From the NCBI RefSeq assembly GCF_963259705.1, contig NC_081861.1, positions 111,072,102-111,136,101 on the forward strand: 64,000 nucleotides of DNA. Reading direction: 5' to 3'. Positions 22,113 to 33,910 of this stretch are shown piece by piece (position 1 is the stretch's first letter; the number at the start of each line of letters is the position of its first letter). Both the position numbers and the translations under genes were made by a program. The stretch comes from Myotis daubentonii (Eukaryota; Chordata; Mammalia; Chiroptera; Vespertilionidae). The notes under the pieces were generated by a model. That model saw only the letters and a program-made list of their open reading frames with translations, ran no database searches and had not been told where the DNA came from.

Positions 22113-22958
22113 CAAATGTCCATGAACAAAAGTGACTCCTGGAGAGTTTTGGGATCCAAGTAGTAATTTGTGGAACCCAAGATCAAGGAAGATCATTTTG
22201 AGAAGGTAGGCCCATATACAGGTAGCAGGCTCGCTAACTGTGGTCCTGGTTACAGACCTGGAAATAGCCTTCTCACCCTGTGGACTTTGCTATAGTTCTC
22301 TTGGCCTTTGTTCTGCCTCCAGCACAATCTACCAAGGGACCTTGGAGGAATCATGCCTGCTCATAACTCAAGTAATGGGCCCATAGACCTTGGTACTGAC
22401 TGTAGACTTTGAAGTAGCATGTGACCCACCAAAATGCCTCATCAACTGTAGTAAGGGAGCAGTCCTACTTGCATAGCCACATGGTAAGAAACATGCCCTA
22501 CTGTGCTCCTGAACGTGTGCCCACTGACTTTGTCTTATTGCAGAGTCCTAAAAAGCCTTGTAACTTGGATCCAATCTCTTCCAGTCATGCTCTGGGAGCA
22601 CTCCTGCCCAACTAGGGACCTGGTGGGAGACTTGCCTGTCAGTGCCCCTGGAAGCAAACTCACTGACCTCAGTCCAATTGGGGAGCCTGAAGTGGCCTTG
22701 TGACTCAGCTTCAGCACTATTCAGCTGTGGAACATAGCAGGTTTTCTCATAATCAACATTTAGAACAAAAACAAGAATGGTAGTAAATAATGCTTTTCTT
22801 GTTTATTTAAGAGGTGAATTAATCTTTGTAATAAGATAATCAGGCCCTTTGGAAAGATAAAGCCACAATAAACTGTGCATTAAACAATCCACTTCCAAGA
22901 CAGTATTATAATAAAGATATATTTATATCTTTTAGAGAAAATGTACAATCTTTAAGTA
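22113..22958. other. No gene or repeat recognised
   Basis: Apparently unique sequence with no open frame above about 70 codons. AT-rich towards the right. Confidence 0.5.
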
Positions 22959-22973
22959 ATAAACTAAATTTTA

Positions 22974-23061
22974 TTTTTTTTTTTTTTTTAAAATTAATAA
23001 AATATTTTTATTTATTTATTTTTTTTATTGCTTAAAGTATTACAAAGGGTATTACATATGT
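22974..23061 (-). mobile_element. Very short L1 3'-end insertion (about 88 bp)
   Basis: A poly(T) tract is followed by 'attgcttaaagtattacaa' and 'gggtattacatatgtat', which match the last bases of the L1 3'UTR seen at 58640-58690. A 15-bp TSD, ATAAACTAAATTTTA, flanks it (22959-22973 and 23062-23076). It is an extreme 5' truncation. Confidence 0.88.
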
Positions 23062-23076
23062 ATAAACTAAATTTTA

Positions 23077-23894
23077 AAAATTGTGTTAAATTATGTGAGC
23101 TTGTTAAAAAAAAAAAAAAAAAGTGCAGCCCAAACTGCTGTTCAAACGACCCAACATCTAGTCTCTCACATTCTGAACCTCCAGCTCACCTGTGATTTAT
23201 GTATCTTTTCTCCAATTAAACACTCCCCCCCAAAAAACTACAAATAAAAAGCTGTCAAGATAGCTATTCCTGTAGCATGACAGTGGAATTTGATCTTCTC
23301 TATTTGAAGTGTGTGCACTTTCAGCTATGTGAGCTATTTGAGGAAAAGCATTTTTAAACTAGAGCAGGTTTAAAACAACCTTGCCTAGTACAATCCATTA
23401 GAGCTGAATTACACAGGCCTTCAGTCATCTGACAACTGAGTTCTGTGTGAGGAAATGGTCAATATAAAAAGAAGAGTGGCAGGAAATGTTTTACAGTGTG
23501 TTTTTGGAGAAGAAATGTGATTAGTGTGAATCTGTGGAAGGCTTTCTCTGACAAAGTGCAAATTACATCAAATTGGGGTAAATAAACTGCATAATATACA
23601 ATGACAAAGGAAAGTAAATGGAAAATTATAGCATTGGTGTTTAACTGTATCCCAACGCTATAATTTTCTTTCCTTTTTTTTCTACTTTAATACAAAATCC
23701 TCTGGAAAATAAACTAAAGGGAATTTTAGTTTTCCAACAAGAACACTTTTCTTCCCTAAGTTCTCTGTAAACCTAATAGAATAAAGCACACATTAGTATC
23801 GCTCTATCCTCTCTGAATGATGTTTTATTTTAATCTTTTCTACTTTTATAAAACTTGGTATGATATTTGCCATCAATGTGCTATCCATACAGGG
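23077..23894. other. No gene recognised; AT-rich unique sequence
   Basis: Contains a poly(A) run at about 23106-23121 that could end an unidentified retroposed fragment. Otherwise no motif or open frame of note. Confidence 0.5.
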
Positions 23895-23910
23895 AATAAT
23901 GCAGAGGTAG

Positions 23911-24677
23911 ATGGGCACTTAGGCTGTATCCAAATCTTAGCTATGGTAAATTGTGCTGCTATGAACATAGGGATGTATATATCCTTTCTGATTGGTGTTT
24001 CTGGTTTCTTGGGATATATTCCTAGAAGGGGGATCACTGGGTCAAATGGGAGTTCAATTTTTAACTTTTTGAGGAAACTCCATACCGTCTTTCATAGTGG
24101 CTGCACCACTCTGCATTCCCACCAGCAGTGCAGGAGGATTCCTTTTTCCCCACATCCTCTCCAGCATTTGTACTTAGTTGATTTGTTGATGATAGCCATT
24201 CTGACAGGTGTGAGGTGGTACCTCATTGTTGTTCAGATGAATGGATTAGAAAACTGTGGTACATCTACACAATGGAATACTATGCTGCTGTGAAAAAGAA
24301 GAAATTCTTACCATTTGCAGCAGCATGAATGGAACTGGAGAGCATTATGCTAAGTGAAATAAGCCAGTCAATGAAAGAAAAATACCACATGATGTCACTC
24401 ATTTATGGATAATAAAGACCATTATAACCCGATGAACAAAAATAGATACAGAGGCAGAGCAGCATCGAACAGACTATCAAACTACAGCAGTAAGGCCGGG
24501 GAGGGTTGGGAGGAGGGTAAGAGATCAACCGAAGGACTTGTATGCATGCATATAAGCATAACCAATGGACAGAAGACACTGGGGTGTAAGGGAGGCTGGG
24601 GGAAGGTCAAGGGGGGAAAAGGAGACATATGTACTACTCTTTGTAATACTTTAAGCAATAAAACAAAATAAAAAAAT
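23911..24677 (+). mobile_element. 5'-truncated L1 with a twin-priming inversion
   Basis: 23911-24233 is ORF2 C-terminal sequence in antisense. From about 24234 to 24677 the element is in sense orientation, with ORF2 end, 3'UTR and a poly(A) end near 24660-24677. One 16-bp TSD, AATAATGCAGAGGTAG, encloses both parts (23895-23910 and 24678-24693), so this is a single insertion event. The two segments are nearly adjacent in the intact element. Confidence 0.92.
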
Positions 24678-24693
24678 AATAATGCAGAGGTAG

Positions 24694-25221
24694 TAGGCAA
24701 AAATGCCTATTTCCCAGTCTTTTCCTAAAGGGGTTTATCTGCATATAGGGAATAGTTGTAATCTTCCTCAGAGAATGCTGAAACTGGTGGACACCTCCCC
24801 TGCGTTCTCCCTTCAGCCTATGCTAAATCATCAGTACCACCATAGAACGTGCTTATACACATATCTGCACCCCAGCTTTTGCATCTGCTGCACAAGGGAT
24901 GAGTCCCTGAATTACCTTGCATTTAAGAGTCTTACAGAACTGTAGCAAATAAAGCAGCAGTTCTTAATGGGTATAGGAGCATTCTTCCTTGGCTGCAAAC
25001 CTAGGCAAAGCACATAAGGAGAAGGTAAAGATGCTTATATTACAGTTTATCCCTGAAAGAGGCTTAACTACATGCCTTCCAGTTGCTACCTGAGGGTCTA
25101 GTTTCTAATCAGCCTGCATCTAAGTGCTGAGTATGGTTCGCCCACCTGGGACACTAACAGGCTGGGGAAAACCAAAACTATAAGGAGCTTGGACAATCTC
25201 AAAGGTTTGAGAGTCAATATA
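24694..25221. other. No gene or repeat recognised
   Basis: Apparently unique sequence between two L1 fragments with no open frame above 81 codons and no motif. Confidence 0.5.
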
Positions 25222-26612
25222 TCAATGAGAACCACAGAAATGCAAAGGATCATAAAAATATACTATGAATGACTTTATTCCAACAAACTGGACAACCTGG
25301 ATGAAATAGACATATTCCTAGAAAAATACAATCTTCTAAAACTCATTCAAGAAAAACGGGAAAACCTGAATAGGCTAATAACTACTGATGAGATTGAAGC
25401 AGTAATAAGAAAAACTTTCAGCCCCCACAAAAAAAAAATCCCTGGTCCAGATGGTTTCACAGGAGAGTTTTACCAAGCATTAAAAGAACTAACACCTATC
25501 CTCCTCAAACTATTCCAAAAATTTCAAGAGGAAGGAATACTTCCAAGTTTTTGTTTGTTTGTTTGTTTTTTTAACGAGGCCAGTATTACCCTAATCCCAA
25601 AACCAGATAAAGACATTACAAAGAAAGAGAATTACAGGCCAATATCCCCGGTGAACATAGATGCTAAACTCCTCATCAAAATATTAGCAAATCAGATCCA
25701 GCAATACATTAAAAATCCATACCCCATGACAAAGTGGGATTTATTCTGGGGATGCAAGGCTGGTGCTATATTCGCAAATCAATAAATGTGATACATCACA
25801 TAAACAAATTGAAAGACAAAAATCACATGATCATATCAATAAATGCAGAAAAAGCATTCGACAAAATCCAACACCCATTTTTGATAAAAACTCTCAGCAA
25901 TGTGGGAATATAGGGATCATACCTCAACATAACAAAGACCATATATGAGAAACCTACAGCCAACATCACACTCAATGGGCAAAAACTAAAACCATTTCCT
26001 CTAAGAACAGGAAAAAGACAGGGATGTCTGCTTTCACCACTCTTATTCAACATAGTACAGGAAGTCCTAGTCATGGTGATCAGACAAGAAGAAATAAAAG
26101 GCATCCAAATTGTAAAGGAGGTTGTAAAACAGTCATTATTCATAGATGACATGATATTGTACATAGAAAATCCTAAAAACTCCACCAAAATACTACTAGA
26201 TTTAAAAAATGAATTAAGCAACATAGCAGAATGCAAAATTAACACCCAGAAATCAATGACATTTTTATACACCGATAATGAACTGTCAGAAAGAAAAACT
26301 AAAAACACTATCCTGTTTACCATTGCAACAACAACAACAAAAATTAAGATACTTAGGAATAAACTTAACCAAGGAGGTAAAAGTCCTGTACTCAGAAAAC
26401 TACAAGATGTTCAAAAAAGAGATAGAGGAAGATATAAACAAGTGGAAGAATATACTCTTCATGGATTGGTAGAATCAACATCATGAAAATTTCCATACTG
26501 CCCAAAGCAATCGATAGATTCAATGCAATCCCTATTAAAATACCAATGGCATATTTCACAGATCTAGAACAAACACTCCAAAAATTTGCATGGAACAAGA
26601 AAAGACCTCAAA
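25222..26612 (+). mobile_element. Old L1 ORF2 fragment, sense (reverse transcriptase region)
   Basis: Frames in sequence resemble ORF2p from just after the endonuclease to beyond the polymerase core. [12 protein letters not shown] is near 25575-25610, 'ENYRPIS' near 25630, and the active-site block reads FIDDMILY near 26140-26163, an alanine to isoleucine change from [13 protein letters not shown]-repeat insertion near 25550-25570 and several frameshifts break it. It has neither L1 end nor a tail. Confidence 0.88.
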
Positions 26613-28670
26613 ATTGGCTGTGATCCTTTGATCAGACTTGTGTTGGATGTGGTGCCAGTAGCTTGAAGGAAGGGGATCCAGGCCCTTCCTCTCCTTCTAA
26701 TGCCTCAACTCTACCTGGTTTGCTGGAACCTCTTCTCTCTCACCTGCAAGGGCACAGATTTCCTGCCTCGGGCTGTTCCCCCTTGCCTTAGGTTGCTGCA
26801 GGTTTAGTCAGAAGCAGCTGTTTTGCTGGAGGGCAAGAGGGGCTTCCCCTACATTCCAGGTGGGCAGGGCTGATCCTCTTTCCTGGACCTACTGTCTAGC
26901 CCCCATCTGCTCACCAGCACCAGTTCTCCAAGAAATAGAGGGGCCCCCAGGTTCAATGTTGGGTGTGACCTTCAGACCCCTCTGGTGTAGGCTGGCCCTG
27001 AGCTCCACTGGGTGGCCCTTCATGCTGGTCAGAGGAGCTTCCCAGGCTCAGACAGTGGGATGCTAGTGCTACTCTATCCAAGGACTTCAGCCCCAGGCTT
27101 CCACTGCTTCACCCACTTCGCAGTCTCCACAGCCAATGCCCTTGGGGCCTCCTCTCTCAGCCCCAGGCACTGCCATCTCACCTACAGATCTGCAGCCTCT
27201 TCAGTCTCCTCAGCTCTTCAGTTCAATAGGTCCAGGTCAGGGGAGGCTACATCCACCTCCCGGCCTCCAGCACAGATACTGCCCCTGAGCCTTGGCGGTG
27301 GAGCTGAGCAGCTGGGCTCTAAGGTGGCGGTGGCAGCACAGTAGATGACAGTGGGTGAGTACACAGCAAGGGCAAAAGCCCTGCTGGGTCAGTGACGGTC
27401 GCACGGTGGTGTAACAGAGTCCAGGCTGGGTCCCCGTATGCACAGGGTCGTACAGGTGTCTGCTGCAGGTGTGCAGGGTCCTATAGGTGTTTGCTTAGTC
27501 ATGCATTTGGCCATTGTCTTATGCTTATTTTTATTAAAATATTTTCTTTTAGGTATGCAAACTGAAGATTACACAGATTATTAGAGGAAATTATAAAGTA
27601 GGTTATAAATGAGGCAGGATTGTCCATGAAGTGATGGTTTTTAGGGCTGTAGGACGGGCATCTGAGTTTATCTATATTTGTGTATGTTAACATTCTTAAT
27701 AAAAGATTAAAATAAATAGTTCTCAAAAAAAGGATAGGGGAAAAAGAGAGAGTTATAAATCATCGCTTAAGACATTAAGTTTCCTTGAGAATCCAAAATC
27801 TCTTATAAGGGCACTAGGGATTTGAAGAGTTGTACAAACATATGTAGAGTTTGTGAAAGAGAAGCAGTGGAGGTTGAAGGTCTTCATTTGTTCCACAGCT
27901 TTTTCTGGATCCGGGCTCTTACACATCTAGTAATCATCATGAATGTCACACAGCATAAAAGTCTAGTTGTATGCCAACTTCAGAGATCTTCTGAATTCTG
28001 ACTTGTCCTTCAAATCCTTGTCCTAATGCATGTCCAAAATCCACTCAGGTTTGTTTGTGGCTTTGTTTCATCTTCATGTTGACTGTCCAACAGGATATTT
28101 CCCCTGCATTTGAACAACCTCTGCTTTATTTGATGATTTATTTATGCTTCAAGAACATGCTTGCCAACACAAAATCTTACGTTTTCCCCCTCAGGACATA
28201 CATATTGACGAATATAATATAAGCCTTTTGCTTACTTCTTGTTATTTTATTTTAATTATGTACTCTTTAATTCTCTTTGGAATAAAAATTCATTAAAATG
28301 ATGTTGAGTTTTATGCAGCATGACAAAGTTGACCAACAACACAGCTGAAATCATTATTTCAGTTACGTAAAGTCTCAGTTATCAAACAATCAAATAAATG
28401 ACTACATAATTTATTCTAATTGCTTGTTAAGATGAAAGCAACAACTAGCAAGATGACACCTTGATTCAGATCAGTCATTGTAATGACTGAATGAGAGTTC
28501 TGCAGATTTCAAATTTGAAGAATTAACTGCTACTGAGCTGAAAAAAGTAGATCCACTATTGAAGAGTATACCCTTTATCTATGACATAAATTGAAGTAGG
28601 AGGGAGTTAAAACAAATAGCATTAATATTGCTATGTAACAGTTCTACCACGCATTGATGTTTACAAAACA
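26613..28670. other. No gene recognised; GC-rich first half
   Basis: 26640-27480 is GC-richer with 'cctctcagccccaggcactg'-like pyrimidine-rich text and open frames up to 110 codons that show no recognisable domain. 27520-28670 is AT-rich and unremarkable. The GC-rich part could be an LTR or another retroelement's regulatory region, but I cannot show this. Confidence 0.45.
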
Positions 28671-28673
28671 CAT

Positions 28674-28890
28674 TTTCCCTAGCTGGTTTTTCTTAGTGGT
28701 TAGGTTGTCGGCCCATGGACTCAAGGGTCCAGGGTTCAATTCCAATCAAGGGCACATACCTGGGTTACAGGCTCGATCCCTGGCCCTAGTCAGGGCACAT
28801 GTGGGAGGCAACCAATCAATGTTTCTCTCTCACATGGATGTTTCTCTGTCTCTACCTCCTCTTCCACTCTCTCTAAAATCAATGGAGAGT
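28674..28890 (+). mobile_element. Older tRNA-derived SINE (Ves-like)
   Basis: Head 'ccctagctggtttttcttag', B-box-like GGTTCAATTCC near 28733-28743, 'gtcagggcacatgtgggagg' and a pyrimidine-rich tail ending in 'aaaatcaatgg'. It is more diverged than the other Ves copies. A clean target duplication is not evident. Confidence 0.8.
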
Positions 28891-29412
28891 CAGAAGAATC
28901 TCCAGCAGCTAGCAGGACAGAGGTGAGGGAGAGGGTGTGAGTGAGTGAGGGGGTTAAAGGAGAATATGTGGATGTGTGTGGTGTGTGTGTGAGTAAGGGA
29001 GGGACAGTTAAATCCGGAAGCAGTATCAGAGGCTGGCAGTCTAGGCTCTCCTGTACAGGGAACACCTACCTCTGCTGCGGGCACTCCCTGGGCTACAGTG
29101 CTTGGACACGGAGCCCATGCCATCTTGAAGGGGAGAGTGGCCTCTTCTAGGAACTCATCAGCGCCACCACCCAGACAGACCTTGGACACTGCCCACAACC
29201 CTGCAGCCACTCTAGCCAAAATCTTGCTGCCCCGCCCGCAGATCTGCAGACACTAGGATGTCCACCTCCAAGGGTGTACGGTTCCCGCAGATGTAAGATG
29301 TGACTTCCCAGTGAGCAGGCCTCCTGAGCCCACTGCCCCACAGGCGGCTCTTGGGTGCCTCTATGAGCCCCAGCTGGGCACGTGCATATCCAAAATAGGA
29401 AGCATGGATGCG
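28891..29412. other. No gene recognised; TG-rich tract
   Basis: Includes a (GT)-rich stretch at about 28973-28993. The remainder is GC-rich sequence immediately upstream of a sense L1, with no recognisable coding content. Confidence 0.45.
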
Positions 29413-31346
29413 AGAAGATGGCAGCTATATAGGCAGACGCGTCCCAGGTTGTGTCCCGGAACAAAAGGAGTGAGCAGCTGAAACTAGTAACACCCACCCC
29501 GAATTGGCGAAATTGCTCAGCTGGTGAGACGGTGTGCAGCCTGGAAGGGCAGAACTCCCCTGGAAAGGTAAAAAAAAACCAGGGATTTGGGCAGGAAAGT
29601 TTGCCAGACCTCTGAGCCCAGAGGGTTGGAGGGAGACCCCATGGCAGACAGCCGCGTCCCCTGGGACAGGCACAGCCCCTGACGGGGGAAAGGAGATCTG
29701 CGGGATTCCTGGCGCTGCCAGGGGATTTGAGAACTGGGTTCTGTGACCACGGAGGACTGAGCCTAAAGGGGGCAGCCTAAAGAGCTGACCTGACCATGCA
29801 GTGCCAGTAAGAGAGGGGCTTACAGAACCTAAGCCTTCCCGTTTCCGCGGCCGGCGTTTGTTTGTTTGTTCTCACCGAATCCTGTTCATGGGACATTTCG
29901 GATACAGACACTCACCTGTGCTGAAGAGAGGGAGAGGGTGCGGAGGAGTAGAATCTGGGGAGAGACTGAGGAGAGAAGGGGGGCCAGGAGAGGTGGCAGC
30001 GAATTAAGTGTTGAGTGCTGAGACACCCCTGAGCCCAGGACTGGGGCAGCCATTCTCTCCTGAGAGTGAGACTCCTCCCCCCAGCCCCCAGGCAAGGAGC
30101 ACAGCCACACCCAGATTCCACCCTGAACAAGATCAAGGATTAAAATAATCTGATCAGTCCCTGGGAGTTAACAGGGTCTGGCCTATAGAAGGATTTTGAA
30201 TGCCGTATAGCCTCAGAGGCCAACCCCAGAACACTGCCACCCAGAGGCTGAGCCACAAGCTGACTGTTTGCTAAACACAAAATAAGGCAGTCTGAGAAAC
30301 AAATAAGGCCTGCTTTGAAATAAGGACTGTGGTTTACAACACAGAGGAACAGTGTATCACAGGGAAACTCAACACTCTCCTGAATACCTGGCAGGACTAA
30401 AGGCGAACCAGACTGAAGAATAGAAGAACCGAAGGACCTTCACTACTGCAATTTTTTTTCTTCTTTTTTCACCTTTTAACTAAGAAACCAATTTTTTTCT
30501 TTTTTCTTTTTTTTTCTCCTTTTTTCTCTTCTTTTTTTCCCTTCTTTTTCCTGATTTTACCCTTTTAATTACTACCTTCTTATTTTTAACCAGCATTATT
30601 ACTGCTAACATTTTACCATCTTTTAAAGTGCCATTTTATTTTCTCTTTATTTTATTTTGGGATTAGTGTTCTCCATTCTATTTTCATCGTTATATTATTG
30701 GTTGTTTCTAGTTTGCATCCATCTACAGGAAGCTGTTGCTGGAATTTGCTGGGATTCGTGGCGGTTCTATAGGAGTATTCTCCTCATATAAAAAGTCTCT
30801 TCCCCTCTTCCACTTCATTCTCTTTTTTCGCTCTTTTTTTTTTCTTTTCTTTTCTCGCTTTTATTTTCCCCCCTTCTTTTTCCCAATTTCATTTTTGCAC
30901 TCCCCTTTTTGATCCCTACTTTTCTTTTCTTTTTTCTCTTTTATCTTTATCTCTTCCTTCTTCCTTATCCCCTAATTCTCTTTATTTGGGTGGTCACCTT
31001 TATTTGGGGTTATTAATATTGTGAATATATTTGTGTTTAGTGCCTGGTACGTGGTGCCTTGTTGTGTTGTATTTTGTGCCCTTAAATCAACGCAGCAGAT
31101 CCGAGCAATAGCAGCCTACTGAGCACCACACCCTCGGCTAAGGAACAGCAGCTGTACGTGAAACCGCCCCCCACCAGACAGAAGAGCCACCACAGCTGTG
31201 AACAGCACCCACCAGAGGAGCTGCTGCCAACTGAAGAGCAGCTGCTACTGCAACCGCCCGAAGAGCAACCACAGACCAAGGAGTCACTGCCACCCAGGGA
31301 GCAGCCACTGAACGACTCAACGTCTAGATATGTCAGTGAGATCAGC

Positions 31347-32237
31347 ATGGGTAGACAAAGAAACCCCCAAAGGAAAGAGAAGGAGGACTCTCCAGAAAAG
31401 CAGCTAAGTAATACAGAGGCATGCAACATGACAGAAAAAGAATTCAGAATAAGGGTCCTAGAGTGCAGAAACCGGATGGAGGGAAAAATCGACAACCTCT
31501 GCAAGAAGCAAGAAGAAACAGATGAAAAAATCAACAACTTAAGTAAGACCCAAGAAGAAATGAAGAGTGATATAGCTGCAATAAAAAACACCATTGAAAG
31601 TATCAACAGTAGGCTAGGAGAAGCGGAGGACTGAATTAGTGAATTAGAAGACAAGGAAGCAAAACACACCCAAAATGTACTGCAATTGGAGAAAAAAATT
31701 AAAAGACAGGAGGAGAGCCTAAGGGAGCTTGGGGACAACATGAAACGAAACAACATACGAATAATAGGGGTACCAGAACAACAGAAAGATGAACAAGGAT
31801 TAGAAAACCTATTCGAAGAAATAATATCAGAAAACTTCCCTGAGGTGGGGAAGAAAAAAGTCACACAAGCCCAGAGAGTCCCATACAAGGTGAACCCACA
31901 AAGACCCACACCAAGACACATCATAATTACCATGGCAAATGTTCAGGACAAAGAGAGAATCTTACAGGCTGCAAGAGAGAGACGGAAAGTCACATACAAG
32001 GGATCTCCCGTTAGATTATCAAATGATTTCTCAACAGAAACACATCAGGCCAGAAAAGAATGGACAGAAATTTACAAAGTGATGCAAAGCAAAGGACTGA
32101 ATCCAAGAATACTCTATCCAGCAAGGCTATCATTCAAACTTGAAGGGGAAATAAGAAGCTTCACAGACATAAAAAGGCTAAGGGAGTTTATCACCACCAA
32201 GCCAGCAATGCAAGGAATGCTAAAGGGACTGGTATAA
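31347..32237 (+). pseudogene. L1 ORF1 with one nonsense codon
   Basis: The start is ATG 31347 (MGRQRNPQRKEKED), conserved with the other young L1s here. The product would be the L1 RNA-binding chaperone: coiled coil (about residues 45-125), RRM and C-terminal domain (PRHIIITMANVQDKERIL near residues 185-205; ARLSFKLEGEIRSF near 258-271). A TGA at 31632-31634 replaces the arginine in EAEDRISELEDK. The frame then continues open to 32237. Apart from this stop it is full length at about 296 residues. Confidence 0.92.
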
Positions 32238-32270
32238 AAAGAAGAAATAAAAAGCTCAGAAAGAAAACAG

Positions 32271-32271
<1 letters not shown>

Positions 32272-32303
<32 letters not shown>
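32272..32303 (+). repeat. (CA)n microsatellite between L1 ORF1 and ORF2
   Basis: About 16 CA units lie just upstream of the ORF2 start. The same place holds only a few units in the L1s at 39652-39664 (sense) and around 62742-62755 (antisense), so the inter-ORF spacer is a length-variable CA tract. Confidence 0.95.
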
Positions 32304-32304
<1 letters not shown>

Positions 32305-32307
32305 GAA

Positions 32308-33132
32308 ATGGCTACAAACAAGTACCTTTCAATAATAACTTTAAACGTAAATGGACTAAATGCTCCAACCAAAAGACATCGAGTGGCTGGATGGATAAAA
32401 AAACATGACCCATACATCTGCTGTCTACAAGAAACCCACCTCATTAGAAGGGACTCACACAGACTGAAAGTGAAAGGATGGAAAAATATCTTTCAGGCAA
32501 ATGGAAAGGAAAAGAAAGCTGGGGTAGCAATACTTATATCGGACAAAATAGACCTCAAAGTGAAGGCCTTAACAAGAGATAAGGAAGGCCACTTCATAAT
32601 ACTAAAGGGATCAATACAACAAGAAGATATAGCCCTGGTAAGCATATATGCACCCAATGCAGGAGCACCCAAATTCCTAAAAAAAAACTCCTGGAAGATA
32701 TCAAAGGAGAGATCGACAACAATACAATCATAGTAGGGGACTTTAATACACCATTGACAGCACTGGATAAGTCCTATAGACAAACAATCAGCAAAGATAC
32801 AGCAATCCTAAATGACTCACTAGATCAGATGGACTTAATAGACGTCTTCAGAACACTTCACCCCAAAGCCAGAGAATATACGTTCTTCTCAGGTGCTCAT
32901 GGGACATCTTCAAAAATAGACCACATATTGGGTCACAAGCAAAGTATCCCCAAATTCAAGAAGATTGAAATCATAAAAAGCATCTTCGCAGACCACGATG
33001 GCATAATACTAGAAATAAACTACAATAAAAACAACCCAAAATACTCAAACACCTGGAAGCTGAATAGCATGCTATTAAATATTGACTGGGTTACCGATGA
33101 GATCAAAGAAGAAATTAAAATCATTAAGACTT
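32308..33132 (+). pseudogene. L1 ORF2 N-terminal (endonuclease) fragment, frameshifted
   Basis: The AP-like endonuclease starts [18 protein letters not shown], with QETHL and, after the shift, [11 protein letters not shown] and ADHDGII. A frameshift sits in an A-run near 32680-32690, just before the [11 protein letters not shown] block. The copy ends at 33132 without any reverse transcriptase. Confidence 0.92.
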
Positions 33133-33386
33133 GCTTGAATTTTAAGTCTTAGACCAGAGAGTAGCTTTTATATATTACTGTTTAAAGTAGCAGTATCCAC
33201 AAAAGAGGACAAAATAATATATTGTAATGGCAGTTAAAGCACTACTTAATAATCCCTGCCTCAAGTCCTTTTTTTTGTAATGGGGCAGTATATAAATAAA
33301 TGAAATCAGCGGACTCTAACTCCTTTTATATATGTTTCTTTGTTTTTTCCCACCACTCCTCAGTCCTCCTGTAAAGCCCCAATCCC
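33133..33386. other. Unique sequence downstream of the broken L1
   Basis: AT-rich sequence. A pyrimidine tract ending in CAG at about 33337-33363 resembles a splice acceptor, but no matching exon is established. Confidence 0.4.
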
Positions 33387-33767
33387 ATGAAGTTCATGCC
33401 AACTGCTATGCTACCCTCTCTGCCACCCCCGTTGCCACCACTTCCTACGTTTAGACATTCCCAATTAGGAATAAATCCTTTGGCGCCTCAGCCATGGTCT
33501 TCAGGCCCACCCCAGTTACCACAATCATTCTGGGAGCCATCCCCCACCCCAGCCTTGACTTGTTCAAAACCCTTGCGAAAGTCTTCTCTTCCCCAACAAC
33601 CTCAGCCAGTTACTCCCACCAGCGCCCCTCCCCGCTCACCGTCGCCATTAGAAACTGCTCCCTTAAGTCCCCGATTCTACCATTCCCACACTGCCCACAC
33701 CTTCTACCTTCCAGTTCTCCATGAGATATCTCCTGGATGTCTCGCAGCTACTTCTCCCACCAAATGA
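33387..33767 (+). CDS. Hypothetical proline-rich open reading frame, 126 codons
   Basis: ATG 33387 opens a frame rich in proline and serine, with the run LPSLPPPLPPLP near residues 9-20 and several SP/TP pairs. I recognise no domain. A polypyrimidine-CAG sequence about 25 bp upstream resembles a splice acceptor. The frame lies tail to tail with the H2AP-like gene, whose polyadenylation signal is only about 45 bp beyond its stop. It may be a chance open frame in a GC-rich stretch, an untranslated region, or an exon of an unrecognised gene. Confidence 0.2.
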   Translation: MKFMPTAMLPSLPPPLPPLPTFRHSQLGINPLAPQPWSSGPPQLPQSFWEPSPTPALTCSKPLRKSSLPQQPQPVTPTSAPPRSPSPLETAPLSPRFYHSHTAHTFYLPVLHEISPGCLAATSPTK

Positions 33768-33809
33768 CAGAAACAGCGGAATCAGAAGTATTGCGGTGCT
33801 GTTCAGTCC

Positions 33810-33815
33810 TTTAAT
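33810..33815 (-). terminator. Candidate polyadenylation signal for H2AP (ATTAAA)
   Basis: On the minus strand ATTAAA occurs about 95 nt after the stop codon of the H2A-like gene. This is the commonest variant of the mammalian poly(A) signal, and the position suits a compact intronless gene. Confidence 0.5.
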
Positions 33816-33910
33816 GACATTAGTTGACAACAGAACCTGGCTTCCTCAGCTAGGCGACATTTAGCTTGGGCTGCTCCAATGACTCTTGCCAGGCTCGGGG
33901 ACGCAGGCTT

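Larger units (their letters stand above)
29413..33132 (+). mobile_element. L1 with intact 5' end but missing its 3' half
   Basis: The 5' end AGAAGATGGCAGCTATATAG matches the start of the full-length L1 at 36751. A GC-rich 5'UTR with long pyrimidine tracts (30450-30560, 30825-30960), ORF1 (31347-32237) and the first part of ORF2 (32308 onward) follow. Similarity to the other L1 stops at 33132, within ORF2 just after the endonuclease. There is no poly(A) tail, so the 3' half was lost or never made. Unique sequence containing H2AP follows. Confidence 0.93.

Noticed and set aside
26860..27344. Open frames in the GC-rich block as host exons
   Set aside because: Short, low-information proline/serine/alanine-rich translations in several frames with no splice or domain support.
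31082..31933. 283-codon minus-strand open frame rich in serine and leucine
   Set aside because: It is the opposite strand of L1 5'UTR and ORF1. Equivalent shadows appear opposite the other L1 ORF1 copies (for example 38653-39312 and 63093-63710).
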